NCBI GenBank assembly: GCA_041656295.1
Contig: JBBADV010000020.1
Span: forward strand, 1-45,965
Length of the DNA stretch: 45,965 bases
Direction: 5' to 3'
Source: Kiritimatiellales bacterium
Lineage (GTDB): Bacteria > Verrucomicrobiota > Kiritimatiellia > Kiritimatiellales > Tichowtungiaceae
In this document: piece after piece, positions 22,413-30,483 of the stretch
Layout of the letters: each line of letters starts with the position of its first letter
How positions within the stretch are numbered: position 1 is the stretch's first letter
Notes under the pieces: generated by a model
The model's database searches: none
The model's input: only the letters and a program-made list of their open reading frames with translations
Told to the model about the DNA's origin: nothing
Program-made: the position numbers and the translations under genes

Positions 22413-23618
22413 ATGGGTGAAAAACTGTTTGATCCGATAGAGGATGTGCTGGCTGCACTGCGGCGCGGCGAAATGGTGCTGGTGACGGATGACGAGCGCC
22501 GGGAAAATGAGGGCGATCTGATTTGCGCCGCCGAGTTTTGCACCGGCGACCACATCAATTTTATGATCACACATGCGCGCGGTCTGGTTTGTGCGCCGAT
22601 CACGGCGGAGCGCGCGGCAGAACTCGGGTTGCGCCGGATGAACGTCCGGCACACCGGCGATAAATTTAAAACTGCGTTCACGGTGTCGGTGGATACCGCA
22701 AACTGTACGACCGGCATCAGCGCCGCCGAACGCGCCATGACGGTGCAGGCGCTTGTTGACGAAAATACAAAACCGGAAGATCTGCTGTGCCCCGGCCATA
22801 TTTTCCCGTTGATCGCCGTGGACGGCGGTGTACTCGAACGTTCCGGCCATACCGAGGCGACGATCGATCTGATGAAGCTCGCCGGATTGAAGCCCGCCGG
22901 CGTTATCTGTGAAGTGACGAACGACGACGGTACAATGGCGCGCCTGCCGGATCTCGTTGCATTCGTAAAAAAACATAACTTGAAAATGACATCCGTCGCC
23001 GAAATTGCCCGCCATCGCTATGTTCAGGAAAAACTGATTCGGCGCGAGCGGCAGGTGAACCTGCCGACGGCTCACGGCGCTTTTATGCTGCGGATGTACG
23101 ATTCGTTTGTGGATCACAAAGAGCATCTCGCGCTGTTTGTCGGTGAGCCGTCAGCGGAAAAGCCGTTTCCGCTGGTGCGTGTTCACAGTGAATGCCTCAC
23201 CGGCGATGTGTTCGGTTCACAGCGCTGTGATTGCGGCGAGCAGCTCCGGTGCGCGATGGATATGATCAGCGCATACGGATATGGCGCCGTAATTTATATG
23301 CGGCAGGAGGGGCGCGGCATCGGGCTGACCAAAAAAATCCATGCGTACGAGCTGCAGGATCAGGGGCTGGATACCGTGGAAGCCAATGTGAAGCTCGGCT
23401 TTGAGCCGGATTTGCGCGATTACGGAATCGGTGCGCAGATTCTCAGCGATCTCGGTATGACAAAAATCAAACTGCTCACCAACAATCCGGCGAAAATTGA
23501 AGGACTGGATAAATACGGCATCGAGATTGTTGAACGCGTGCCGATCGTGTTTCCTTCCACGCCGTACAATGAACGCTATCTGAACACAAAACGCGACAAA
23601 ATGCAGCATCTGCTGTAA
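22413..23618 (+). CDS. ribBA: Bifunctional DHBP synthase / GTP cyclohydrolase II
   Basis: Makes two riboflavin precursors: 3,4-dihydroxy-2-butanone 4-phosphate from ribulose 5-phosphate, and the pyrimidine precursor from GTP. In the 401-residue protein the RibB half (about 1-200) carries DDERRENEGDL, THARGLVCAP, the TEATIDLMKLAG substrate loop and EVTNDDGTMARLPDL. The RibA half carries VRVHSECLTGDVFGSQRCDCGEQL with the three zinc cysteines, YMRQEGRGIGL and LLTNNPAKIEGLDKYGIEI. Both halves look active. It is the first gene after the FMN riboswitch, with a ribosome-binding site AAAGGAAAG, and is likely controlled by FMN. Confidence 0.97.
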   Translation: MGEKLFDPIEDVLAALRRGEMVLVTDDERRENEGDLICAAEFCTGDHINFMITHARGLVCAPITAERAAELGLRRMNVRHTGDKFKTAFTVSVDTANCTTGISAAERAMTVQALVDENTKPEDLLCPGHIFPLIAVDGGVLERSGHTEATIDLMKLAGLKPAGVICEVTNDDGTMARLPDLVAFVKKHNLKMTSVAEIARHRYVQEKLIRRERQVNLPTAHGAFMLRMYDSFVDHKEHLALFVGEPSAEKPFPLVRVHSECLTGDVFGSQRCDCGEQLRCAMDMISAYGYGAVIYMRQEGRGIGLTKKIHAYELQDQGLDTVEANVKLGFEPDLRDYGIGAQILSDLGMTKIKLLTNNPAKIEGLDKYGIEIVERVPIVFPSTPYNERYLNTKRDKMQHLL

Positions 23619-23647
23619 TACTTTATCGCCGCAGTCCAAAGGAATTT

Positions 23648-24112
23648 ATGAATAAGCATTTTCCAGCAATTGAATTAAACGCCGCCGGAATGAGGTTCGC
23701 CATTGTCGTCAGCCGGTTTAACGCAGAGCTGACGGCACAGCTCGCCGGCGATGCGGAAACATGTTTGCAGGAAAACGGTGCGGCGGAAATTAAAATTTTC
23801 CAGGTGCCGGGTGCGTATGAAATTCCGGTGGTTATCAACGAGCTGGCAAAAACCGGCGGATTTGATGCGCTGATTGCTCTTGGCGTGGTGGTTGAAGGCG
23901 AAACACCGCATGCGCAGATGATCGGCGAGTCAACCGGACTTGCGCTGCTGGATATTGCGCGCGAGTATGGTGTTCCGGTCATTAACGAGATCGTCGGCAC
24001 ACGGAACTGGGAACAGGCGGCGGCACGCTGCACGAGCAGCCGCACAAGCCGCGGCTGGTACGCCGCTGAAGCGGCGATTGAAACCGCCGGCGTGATGAAA
24101 CAATTAAAATGA
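23648..24112 (+). CDS. ribH: 6,7-dimethyl-8-ribityllumazine synthase
   Basis: Condenses the DHBP and the pyrimidine made by RibBA and RibD into lumazine. The 154-residue product has the family length and fold: FAIVVSRFNAEL at the N-terminus, FQVPGAYEIPVV, GGFDALIALGVVVEGETPHAQMI and the C-terminal RGWYAAEAAIE. The catalytic His is in GETPH. One oddity is the position before that Gly, where most enzymes have Arg (V-I-R-G-x-T); here it is Glu (VEGETPH). In known enzymes that Arg helps hold the substrate phosphate. It lies 29 bp after ribBA with a good AAAGGAA site and precedes nusB. Confidence 0.95.
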   Translation: MNKHFPAIELNAAGMRFAIVVSRFNAELTAQLAGDAETCLQENGAAEIKIFQVPGAYEIPVVINELAKTGGFDALIALGVVVEGETPHAQMIGESTGLALLDIAREYGVPVINEIVGTRNWEQAAARCTSSRTSRGWYAAEAAIETAGVMKQLK

Positions 24113-24227
24113 TTTTTCGGAGTGCGGCGATGGCGTGCAGCATATCGCCGCTTGTAAGCGGATTTAACATAGAGGAAACAGCGGTGATATGTCCGACGGC
24201 TTTATTCCCGCAATTCGAAGGTGACTT

Positions 24228-24677
24228 ATGAGCAAAATTACCGGGCGCCGGCTGGCGCGCGAGTGGGCGGTGCAGTTTTTGTTTCAAACGGAATTTAATC
24301 CGGAAGAACTGGATGTTGCGCTGCCGGATTTCTGGAGCGATCCGGATAAAAAACCGGCGGCGCGCGACCGGGCGTATGTTGAGGATGTTGTACGCGGCGT
24401 GCTGGAAAAACGCCGTGAGCTGGACCGTATGATTTCGCGCTATACCGACAACTGGGACATGGAGCGGCTCGGCGTGCTCGACCGCAACGTGCTGCGCGTT
24501 GCTGTGTATGAAATGATGTTTCGCGGCGATATCCCGCCGGTGGTTTCTATCAACGAAGCGGTTGAAATTGCCAAGGCCTACAGCAACCGGGGGTCCGGCC
24601 GGTTTGTCAACGGTGTGCTCGACCGCATTCAAAAGGAGATCGGCCGCCCCGGACGAAGTACCTATACGACACAATGA
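24228..24677 (+). CDS. nusB: Transcription antitermination factor NusB
   Basis: An RNA-binding protein that with NusE (ribosomal S10) nucleates antitermination complexes on rRNA transcripts. The 149-residue product has the NusB pattern: GRRLAREWAVQFLFQTEF at the N-terminus, a middle YVEDVVRGVLEKRRELDRMI, then the hallmark RLGVLDRNVLRVAVYEMMF, PPVVSINEAVEIAKAYSNRGSGRFVNGVLDRI. ribH-nusB adjacency is common in bacteria. The 115-bp gap before it holds nothing I recognise. Its stop overlaps the ribD start by 4 bp (ATGA), so the two are coupled. Confidence 0.96.
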   Translation: MSKITGRRLAREWAVQFLFQTEFNPEELDVALPDFWSDPDKKPAARDRAYVEDVVRGVLEKRRELDRMISRYTDNWDMERLGVLDRNVLRVAVYEMMFRGDIPPVVSINEAVEIAKAYSNRGSGRFVNGVLDRIQKEIGRPGRSTYTTQ

Positions 24678-25675
24678 ATTCGCACGAACCATTCATGCAG
24701 CGCGCGCTCGAACTCGCGCGGCGCGGCGAAGGACTGACGCGGCCGAATCCGCCGGTCGGTGCAGTACTGGTTCGCAACGGAAAAATTATTGCCGAGGGAT
24801 TTCATAAAACCGCCGGCAGCGCGCACGCCGAAGTAAACTGTTTGAAGAAAATCTCCGGCGATCTAAAACACACCATGCTCTATGTAACGCTTGAGCCGTG
24901 CTCAACATGCGGCAAAACTCCGCCCTGCACCGACTTGATTTTACAGCGTAAAATTCCGCGTGTGGTCATCGGCGCCAAAGATCCGAATCCGGTGCACGCC
25001 GGACGCGGAATCACAATTTTACGGCGTGCGGGAATCGAGGTGAGCACCGGAATCTGCCGCACGGCAGCGGAGGAACTCGTTGCGCCGTTTGCCAAACGCA
25101 TTCTCACCGGTCTGCCGTTTGTCACGTTGAAGCTCGGTGTAACACTCGATGGACAGATTGCCGATTCATCCGGAAAATCAAAATGGATTACCGGCGCGCC
25201 GGCGCGCCGGCGCGTGCAGGAGCTTCGGCGGCGGGTCGATGCAATCCTGGTCGGCGCCGGAACGGTGCGCGCCGATAATCCGTCGCTGCTGCCGCGCCCG
25301 GCAAAAGGACGCAAACCGTGGCGCATTATCGCCGGCGGGGCAATTCCGGCAGATTCCGCTGTGCTCACCGATGAAGCGGCGGAGCGCACGATCGTGACTC
25401 GCGCCCCGCCGGAAGACATTCTGCGCGATCTCGGCGGGCGCGGCATCATGCACGTTCTGTGCGAGGGCGGCGGCGAGCTTTCCGGCGCGCTGATCCGCGC
25501 CGGTTTGGTCGACGAACTTCTGATTTTTATGGCGCCGGCAATTCTCGGCGGTGCCGGCATTCCAATGTTCGGCAAGCGGGGCTGGATGCTGGACGATATG
25601 CCGCAACTGGTTTTTAATGATGTTGAACGGTTGGGAGAAGATATTTTAATTAAGGCAGCTATGTCGAAAGTCTGA
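24674..25675 (+). CDS. ribD: Bifunctional pyrimidine deaminase/reductase RibD, with a short reductase domain
   Basis: Carries out the deamination and side-chain reduction steps of riboflavin synthesis. The deaminase half has AHAEVNCL and PCSTCGKTPPC, the zinc ligands, near residues 55-85. The reductase half starts at LPFVTLKLGVTLDGQIA and has DAILVGAGTVRADNPSLLPR, and VLCEGGGELSGALI near the end. At 333 residues it is shorter than the usual 350-370. The segment between TIVTR and DILRDLGGRGI lacks about 25-35 residues that normally form a strand and helix of the reductase. Active-site motifs remain, so function is plausible. The ATG overlaps the nusB stop. Confidence 0.94.
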   Translation: MNSHEPFMQRALELARRGEGLTRPNPPVGAVLVRNGKIIAEGFHKTAGSAHAEVNCLKKISGDLKHTMLYVTLEPCSTCGKTPPCTDLILQRKIPRVVIGAKDPNPVHAGRGITILRRAGIEVSTGICRTAAEELVAPFAKRILTGLPFVTLKLGVTLDGQIADSSGKSKWITGAPARRRVQELRRRVDAILVGAGTVRADNPSLLPRPAKGRKPWRIIAGGAIPADSAVLTDEAAERTIVTRAPPEDILRDLGGRGIMHVLCEGGGELSGALIRAGLVDELLIFMAPAILGGAGIPMFGKRGWMLDDMPQLVFNDVERLGEDILIKAAMSKV

Positions 25676-25738
25676 ACGTCGCCGGTCGAATGTCGAGACC
25701 TTGGGCATTCAGAGCTGCGACTGAAGAAAGGAGTGTTT

Positions 25739-26380
25739 ATGTTTACCGGAATTATTCAACGGCTGGGAAAAGTAACCGATGTGACGATGAGCGGCGAAGC
25801 GGGACGGATTACACTGGAACCGAACCGTCCGTTTGATTCGCCGGTCAATCTCGGCGACAGCATCGCAGTGAACGGAACATGCCTGACGGTTGCGGCCATG
25901 GGCGAAAACAGTTTTTCATTTGACGTGCTTAAAGAGACATTTGATAAGACAAATCTCGGCGAAAAAACCGCCGGTTCGATGGTCAATCTGGAACGCGCGC
26001 TGGCGCTCGGCGATACGCTTGGCGGACACATTGTTACCGGCCATGTCGACGGCACCGGGGTTGTCCGCAAAATTGAGCGCGTCGACCGCGATTTTAAATT
26101 TACCATCGAAGCGCCGCCGGAGATGTTAATGCTGATGGTGTATAAAGGTTCGATTGCACTCAACGGAATTTCGCTGACGGTTGCGGAGCTAACGGACGAT
26201 GGTTTTGTGGTGCACATCATTCCGCATACCATTGAAGAAACCGATATGTCTGAGTTTAAGATCGGCACGAAAGTGAACCTTGAAGCGGATATCCTCGGTA
26301 AACATGTGCAGCGCATTCTTGAATTCGGCGGCGGGCAGGAATACCGGGTCCGCTTTGAAAACATGAATGTTGCGAAATAA
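25739..26380 (+). CDS. ribE: Riboflavin synthase, alpha-type
   Basis: Dismutates two lumazines into riboflavin and the pyrimidine precursor. The 213-residue protein shows the two-fold internal repeat typical of the enzyme. The N-terminal MFTGIIQRLGKV and GDSIAVNGTCLTV are mirrored by HIVTGHVDGTGVV and GSIALNGISLTVAEL. The C-terminal DILGKHVQRIL is the trimerisation helix. I choose the ATG at 25739 (preceded by AAAGGAG) because the family starts MFTGI. The 63-bp gap after ribD carries an AAAGTC-type repeat. It completes the ribBA-ribH-nusB-ribD-ribE set. Confidence 0.96.
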   Translation: MFTGIIQRLGKVTDVTMSGEAGRITLEPNRPFDSPVNLGDSIAVNGTCLTVAAMGENSFSFDVLKETFDKTNLGEKTAGSMVNLERALALGDTLGGHIVTGHVDGTGVVRKIERVDRDFKFTIEAPPEMLMLMVYKGSIALNGISLTVAELTDDGFVVHIIPHTIEETDMSEFKIGTKVNLEADILGKHVQRILEFGGGQEYRVRFENMNVAK

Positions 26381-26462
26381 TTTTTTGACCGGATAACAGG
26401 AGCTCTCAGATATTATAAATCCTGTAATCCTGTCTAAAATTTCAAATAGAAAGGACAATACA

Positions 26463-27038
26463 ATGACAGAAAATGAAATGTTGAAAATTTTTGAAGATAC
26501 AAAAGCGCTGCTGAACGGTCACTTTGAACTGCGCTCCAAACTGCATTCAGACAAATTTTTCCAATGCGCGCTGCTGTTGCAGTATCCGCGCATTGCCGCG
26601 CAGGTTTGCGCCGCGCTGGCGGAGAAGATGAAGACGACTCCCGGACTGACGGAGGTGGATACGGTCATTTCTCCGGCGCTCGGCGGAATTCCGGTTGGAC
26701 ACGAAGTTGCGCGCGCGCTGGACAAACGTTTTATCTTTGTTGAAAAAAATGCCGACAAAATGCTGGAGCTGCGCCGGTTTAAAATTGAAGCGGGCGAACG
26801 GTTTCTGGTGGCTGAAGATGTGATCACGCGCGGCGGCCGCGTGCAGGAAACGGTTGATATTGTTGAACAGCACGGCGGTATTGTGAAAAGCATCGGTGTG
26901 CTGGTCGACCGCAGCGGCGGCAAGGCGCAGTTTAACTATCCGCTGGTCAGCCTGCTGAACATTGAACCGGTGACGTGGGAGCCGGCGGAGTGTCCGCTGT
27001 GCAAACAGGGACAGCCGCTGATTCATCCCGGAAGTTAA
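26463..27038 (+). CDS. pyrE: Orotate phosphoribosyltransferase
   Basis: Attaches phosphoribosyl from PRPP to orotate, the step before PyrF. The 191-residue product has the PRPP-binding signature LVAEDVITRGGRVQETV around residues 119-135 and the upstream KNADKMLELRRF loop. The Cys-rich tail ECPLCKQGQPLIHPGS is seen in many PyrE of this type. A GAAAGGA site precedes the ATG. The last 79 bp (26961-27039) are repeated exactly at 27662-27740, so the gene end is one arm of a flanking direct repeat. The reading frame is intact. Confidence 0.96.
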   Translation: MTENEMLKIFEDTKALLNGHFELRSKLHSDKFFQCALLLQYPRIAAQVCAALAEKMKTTPGLTEVDTVISPALGGIPVGHEVARALDKRFIFVEKNADKMLELRRFKIEAGERFLVAEDVITRGGRVQETVDIVEQHGGIVKSIGVLVDRSGGKAQFNYPLVSLLNIEPVTWEPAECPLCKQGQPLIHPGS

Positions 27039-27039
27039 T
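26961..27039 (+). repeat. 79-bp direct repeat, left copy (pyrE 3' end)
   Basis: These 79 bases, starting ATTGAACCGGTGACG and ending GGAAGTTAAT, are the last 26 codons of pyrE plus one base. They recur without a single difference at 27662-27740. Flanking bases differ on both sides, so the match is bounded. This is the copy used by the intact pyrE. Confidence 0.97.
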
Positions 27040-27241
27040 ATAATATTGTATCTTTATTTAATTTTCTTGTTCAAATTATCTTGATTCAACGCACTAAATT
27101 TTCTGACAGAATTCCCAGTGAGTAACTTCACACTTGAAAGCATCCTATGATGGTGTAACTTTTATATGTAACACTAGTTCAAGAAATTCTATTGGGGGAT
27201 TTGTTAGAAAAGCCGATCTCTGATATTCATAGGACAAATAG

Positions 27242-27568
27242 ATGAAACGTCGAAAAGAACTTTTTTTCTTAACGTTTGAGGAAGCCAAAGCCGCTGCAAA
27301 AAAAAACCGCAGCTATCTAGTTCGTTCTCCTGACCGGTCTGGATGGTTCGTCGGAGTACGGATATGGTCGGAACCTATATCTAAGTCCGACTCTCGTACA
27401 AAAGAAGATGATTCCCTGGAATATGCCGATCAACCACCGATTCCTGGGACTTGGGAGTATTTTAAGCAGGACGTTGGACCAGACCCATCTGTCAATGTGT
27501 GGGGTGTTCCCGGAGAGGAATACACTGAAGACTGGAGCGATTGTTTTGATGACATGGAGCCGGGATAA
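27242..27568 (+). CDS. Hypothetical protein inside the pyrE-end insertion
   Basis: A 108-residue ORF within the 622-bp segment bounded by the 79-bp repeats. The N-terminus is basic (MKRRKELFFLTFEEAKAAAK), followed by YLVRSPDRSGWFVGVRIW, a charged linker, and an acidic C-terminus (EEYTEDWSDCFDDMEPG). It is rich in Trp, Tyr and acidic residues; there is no signal peptide or membrane helix. I know no family for it. The surrounding DNA is clearly more AT-rich than pyrE and cdsZ. The 203 bp before it hold no recognisable motif apart from several TTCAA/TTGAA elements. Whether it is expressed is uncertain. Confidence 0.5.
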   Translation: MKRRKELFFLTFEEAKAAAKKNRSYLVRSPDRSGWFVGVRIWSEPISKSDSRTKEDDSLEYADQPPIPGTWEYFKQDVGPDPSVNVWGVPGEEYTEDWSDCFDDMEPG

Positions 27569-27661
27569 GCGGGCAACGATCAAGTGGAAAAGTATTTTTT
27601 AAATTAACCGTAGAAATGGCTGTTGGGTTTGCAACGTCACCTTTTAGATCTCTTGGGTCTG

Positions 27662-27740
27662 ATTGAACCGGTGACGTGGGAGCCGGCGGAGTGTCCGCTG
27701 TGCAAACAGGGACAGCCGCTGATTCATCCCGGAAGTTAAT
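27662..27740 (+). repeat. 79-bp direct repeat, right copy (orphan pyrE 3' end)
   Basis: An exact second copy of the pyrE 3' end, without the rest of the gene. It ends 80 bp before the cdsZ start. With the left copy it brackets 27040-27661. Zero differences over 79 bp point to a recent event or to gene conversion between the copies. Confidence 0.97.
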
Positions 27741-27820
27741 TGCGATTTTCTGTTGTCGTGCCCGCTGCAACGCCGTACACTCCTCCCTCAATTTTGTTCT
27801 TGAAATCTGAAGGAGAGAAT

Positions 27821-28528
27821 ATGGCGCATCCGCTCGAAGCACTGCTGGTCCTGCAGGAAAAGGATCGTAAAACTGCCCGTCTCCGCCGCGAAGTACGAGA
27901 CATTCCGATTCGAAAATCGGACATTGAAAAACAGCTCGAAGGTGCAAAAGCCAGACTCGAATCCGCCAAAGAAGAGCTGAAACGACTGACTGCCGAACTG
28001 CATCAGATTGAAGTTGACGCTGCCTCCCGGCGCGAAAAAATCACGAAATATAAGCAACAGCAGATGGAAGCCAAGAATAATGAGCAGTATCGTGCGCTGC
28101 TCAGTCAGGTAGCCGTTGAGGAACAGGAGATCTCTGTACTGGAAGACCGCGCGATCGGACTCATGGAGCAGAACGAAACGGCCAAAGCCGCCGTAGCCGA
28201 ACGCGAAGCGGAGCTGAAACAAGAGGAAGCCGGTGTCGCAGAAGAGATTGAGATGCTCGAGGAGCGGTTAAAAGAGGTTGAAGCAGAGATTGCTGAACGG
28301 ATCAATGACCGCAAACATTTTGCCGCCGGGATAAACAACCCGCCGCTGCTTGCCCGGTATAACCGCATTCTTACCAATAAAGGTGATTTTGCCGTCGTCG
28401 AAGTGGATAAAGACTATTGTACCGGCTGCCATATGAAACTGCCGCCGCAGATCATCAACGATGCACTGAATCCCGCCAAGCTGGTTGCCTGCAGTTATTG
28501 CGGACGTATGCTGATTAACCGGCGCTGA
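27821..28528 (+). CDS. CdsZ-like coiled-coil protein with C4 zinc ribbon
   Basis: A 235-residue protein. Residues about 10-170 form a long charged coiled coil (RREVRDIP, KSDIEKQLEGAKARLESAKEEL, EIEMLEERLKEVEAEIAERI). The C-terminus holds a zinc ribbon with CTGCHMKLPP and, 20 residues on, ACSYCGRML. This pattern is that of the DUF164/zf-RING_7 family, including chlamydial CT398/CdsZ, which binds sigma-54 and type III secretion parts; roles elsewhere are unknown. The ATG at 27821 is preceded by AAGGAGAG; an upstream in-frame start at 27740 falls in the repeat. It converges with mtaD on a shared hairpin. Confidence 0.85.
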   Translation: MAHPLEALLVLQEKDRKTARLRREVRDIPIRKSDIEKQLEGAKARLESAKEELKRLTAELHQIEVDAASRREKITKYKQQQMEAKNNEQYRALLSQVAVEEQEISVLEDRAIGLMEQNETAKAAVAEREAELKQEEAGVAEEIEMLEERLKEVEAEIAERINDRKHFAAGINNPPLLARYNRILTNKGDFAVVEVDKDYCTGCHMKLPPQIINDALNPAKLVACSYCGRMLINRR

Positions 28529-28552
28529 AAAATTTCAGCGCTTTAATTTTTT
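28522..28552. terminator. Bidirectional hairpin terminator between cdsZ-like gene and mtaD
   Basis: GCGCTGAAA (28522-28530) and TTTCAGCGC (28533-28541) make a 9-bp stem with a two-base loop (the A/T pairs next to it would open in practice), followed on the plus strand by TTTAATTTTTT. The TGA stops of both convergent genes (28526-28528 plus; 28537-28535 minus) lie inside the stem arms. Confidence 0.75.
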
Positions 28553-29785
28553 CCGGTATTCGCGACCTTTGGCGATAATTTCTTCTTCGCCGGCAACATG
28601 CCGGCGCTGCATCAAAATTTTTCCGTTGCAAATCACCGTGTCAATACAGCTGCTGCCGGCACTGTAGACCATATCGTCGATCAGATGATATCCCGGCGCG
28701 AGCCGTTCGTTATTCAAATCAGCCAGCATGCAATCGGCGAGTGCGCCTTCGGCAATGCGTCCGCTGTCGAGTCCGAAAATTCCGGCGCCGGCGCGGGTTC
28801 CGGCGTACCACGCGTCCTGTGCGTTCAGCGCAGTGGGATTGCCCGTAAAATGTTTTTCAAGCAGCGCCGCCGTCTTTATTTCGGCGCGCATATCCAACGA
28901 GTTATTCGATGAGCATCCGTCGGTTCCGATAGCAATCCGGATGCCGGCGCGCACTGCATCGGAAAACCGGAATTTGCCCGATGCAAGTTTCATGTTTGAA
29001 ACAGGACAGTGCAACGCTTTCACACCGCGCGCAGCCAGCAGATCCATTTCCGCCGGCAACAGCCAGATGCAGTGCGCCGCTGTCATGCGCGGTGAGAGAA
29101 CGCCGATGGAGTCCAGATATTCCGGCGGGCGCATGCCGGTGTGCACCATACAATCCCGCACCTCTTTTTCAGTTTCGGACAGATGCGTATGAATCGGCAG
29201 GTCGTTTTCTCCGGCAAATTCGGCGCACCAGCGCAGCAGTTTTTTTGATGCGGTGTAGATGGCATGCGGGCCGAGCTGAAAAATAATGCGGTCGCTGTAC
29301 TGCCGGTGCTCTTCATACAGCCGGCGCACCAGCGCAATTGCCTCTGCGGTTTTTTGCGGATTGCCGGCGTCAATTAATACATTCGACAGTGCGGCGCGCA
29401 GGCCCATCTCTTCCACCGCGCGCGCCGTGCCGTGAAAATACCAGTACATATCATTAAAAAATGTCGTGCCGGATTTAATCATTTCCAGACACGCCAGCCG
29501 TGCGCCGTTGTAAATATCCTCTTCCGTCAGCGTTGCTTCGAGCGGCCAGATATACTCATTCAGCCAGGTAAACAGCTCGAGATCGTCGGCGTAACTGCGC
29601 ATCAGCGTCATTGCTGCGTGCGTGTGCGCGTTGTGGAACGTCGGCAGAATTGCAAAGCCGCGGCCGTCAATAACTGTACCGGCTGACATACCGGCGCACG
29701 CGCCGATTGTTTTAAACCGGCAGCCGTCAATCAATACATCCACCGGCGCGCCGTCCAACTCAACCTGCTGAATCAGAATGCTCAT
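28535..29785 (-). CDS. mtaD: Amidohydrolase, 5-methylthioadenosine/S-adenosylhomocysteine deaminase-like
   Basis: A metal-dependent amidohydrolase of the MtaD/SsnA/TrzN type, 416 residues. The metal motif HNAHTHAAMTLMRSYADD lies near residue 50, followed by LELFTWLNEYIWPLE, typical of the subfamily. LPIHTHLSETEKEV near 200 carries the third His, TAAHCIWL the fourth and AIGTDGCSSNNSLD the catalytic Asp. The family deaminates MTA, SAH or adenosine, clearing by-products of SAM use; related enzymes use other amino-purines. The ATG overlaps the antitoxin stop (ATGA), so it is the last gene of a fumC-higB-higA-mtaD strand run. Confidence 0.88.
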   Translation of the reverse strand: MSILIQQVELDGAPVDVLIDGCRFKTIGACAGMSAGTVIDGRGFAILPTFHNAHTHAAMTLMRSYADDLELFTWLNEYIWPLEATLTEEDIYNGARLACLEMIKSGTTFFNDMYWYFHGTARAVEEMGLRAALSNVLIDAGNPQKTAEAIALVRRLYEEHRQYSDRIIFQLGPHAIYTASKKLLRWCAEFAGENDLPIHTHLSETEKEVRDCMVHTGMRPPEYLDSIGVLSPRMTAAHCIWLLPAEMDLLAARGVKALHCPVSNMKLASGKFRFSDAVRAGIRIAIGTDGCSSNNSLDMRAEIKTAALLEKHFTGNPTALNAQDAWYAGTRAGAGIFGLDSGRIAEGALADCMLADLNNERLAPGYHLIDDMVYSAGSSCIDTVICNGKILMQRRHVAGEEEIIAKGREYRKKLKR

Positions 29786-30132
29786 TTTTTCTTTGTCTTA
29801 TAAGAAAACGTAGGTTTTTCTGCCAGAACGGGTGAGTCAAAATTCCGCTCAAACGTTATTTTTAAATCTGCATTCAATGCCTGTGCAACGCGCCGCAGCA
29901 TGCTCAGAGAATGTCCCTTATATGCCGGTGATTCCAACCGGCTGATTTGCTGCTGTGATGTGTGCAGCATTTCCGCCAATTCGGCTTGAGAAAGTCCGGC
30001 TTCTTCTCTCAGTTCAGCAATTTGAAGCGCGACATCCCACGCTTCACCGGCACGTTCGAAGCGGTTGAAAAAATCTTCATCTGCTAAACGTTTGTTCAGA
30101 TATGCATCAAAATTTGTTTCACGTTGTTTCAT
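29782..30132 (-). CDS. HigA-like XRE antitoxin
   Basis: A 116-residue helix-turn-helix protein. The HTH lies in residues about 45-75: LREEAGLSQAELAEMLHTSQQQISRLES, followed by MLRRVAQALNADLKITFE. This is the usual arrangement of XRE antitoxins paired with Gp49/RelE-type toxins. It overlaps the toxin gene by 14 bp upstream and mtaD by 4 bp downstream. As a DNA-binding antitoxin it should repress its own operon; a 16-bp palindrome just before the toxin gene is the likely operator. Confidence 0.9.
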   Translation of the reverse strand: MKQRETNFDAYLNKRLADEDFFNRFERAGEAWDVALQIAELREEAGLSQAELAEMLHTSQQQISRLESPAYKGHSLSMLRRVAQALNADLKITFERNFDSPVLAEKPTFSYKTKKK

Positions 30133-30475
30133 TCCGTTTGACCCAGTCTTTCCTTCGCCCGGCTGCCGTTTGCAAATCGCGTGCAGGAATCGATGTGCCT
30201 TTATTACGGATTCCGTGTACCGCGATAATTCTTTGTCCGCGCATGAAAAAATACAGAACGCGGATATTTAATTTTCCAACATGCCGCAACTCAAACAACT
30301 CATTGCCCAGCGACTTCGAAAGCGGAGGGCGGTGATATTGACAGTGACGCAATTTTGCCAACCCTGCCATCACTGCAGCAAAATCACAGGGATCGCTTAT
30401 TTCCAATTCATCCAGAAATTCACGAACCGGAGTTCTTCCGTTTTCTGACACATAAAACTCTACGCTGAATTGCAT
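30119..30475 (-). CDS. HigB/Gp49-type RelE-superfamily toxin
   Basis: A 118-residue toxin of the phage-derived Gp49/HigB family. It begins MQFSVEFYVSENGRTPVREFLDEL, the characteristic start, then has PPLSKSLGNELFELRHVGKLNIRVLYFF, which carries the ELR and R-x-L-Y core, and ends with KGTSIPARDLQTAAGRRKDW. Family members cut mRNA on the ribosome. I choose the ATG at 30475; upstream TTG/ATG codons at 30490 and 30487 lie within the palindrome and lack family support. Toxin-before-antitoxin order matches the HigBA class. Confidence 0.9.
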   Translation of the reverse strand: MQFSVEFYVSENGRTPVREFLDELEISDPCDFAAVMAGLAKLRHCQYHRPPLSKSLGNELFELRHVGKLNIRVLYFFMRGQRIIAVHGIRNKGTSIPARDLQTAAGRRKDWVKRNETT

Positions 30476-30483
30476 ACCGGTCA

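Noticed and set aside
22038..23126. A 362-codon open frame on the minus strand
   Set aside because: It lies opposite ribBA, which has every expected motif; the antisense frame is a by-product of the codon bias and part of it is palindromic repeat.
24113..24227. A riboswitch or small RNA before nusB
   Set aside because: The gap is 115 bp with one weak GGCGAT/ATCGCC pairing and no conserved motif.
27662..27740. A second pyrE gene
   Set aside because: Only the last 79 bp are present, with no start or catalytic part.
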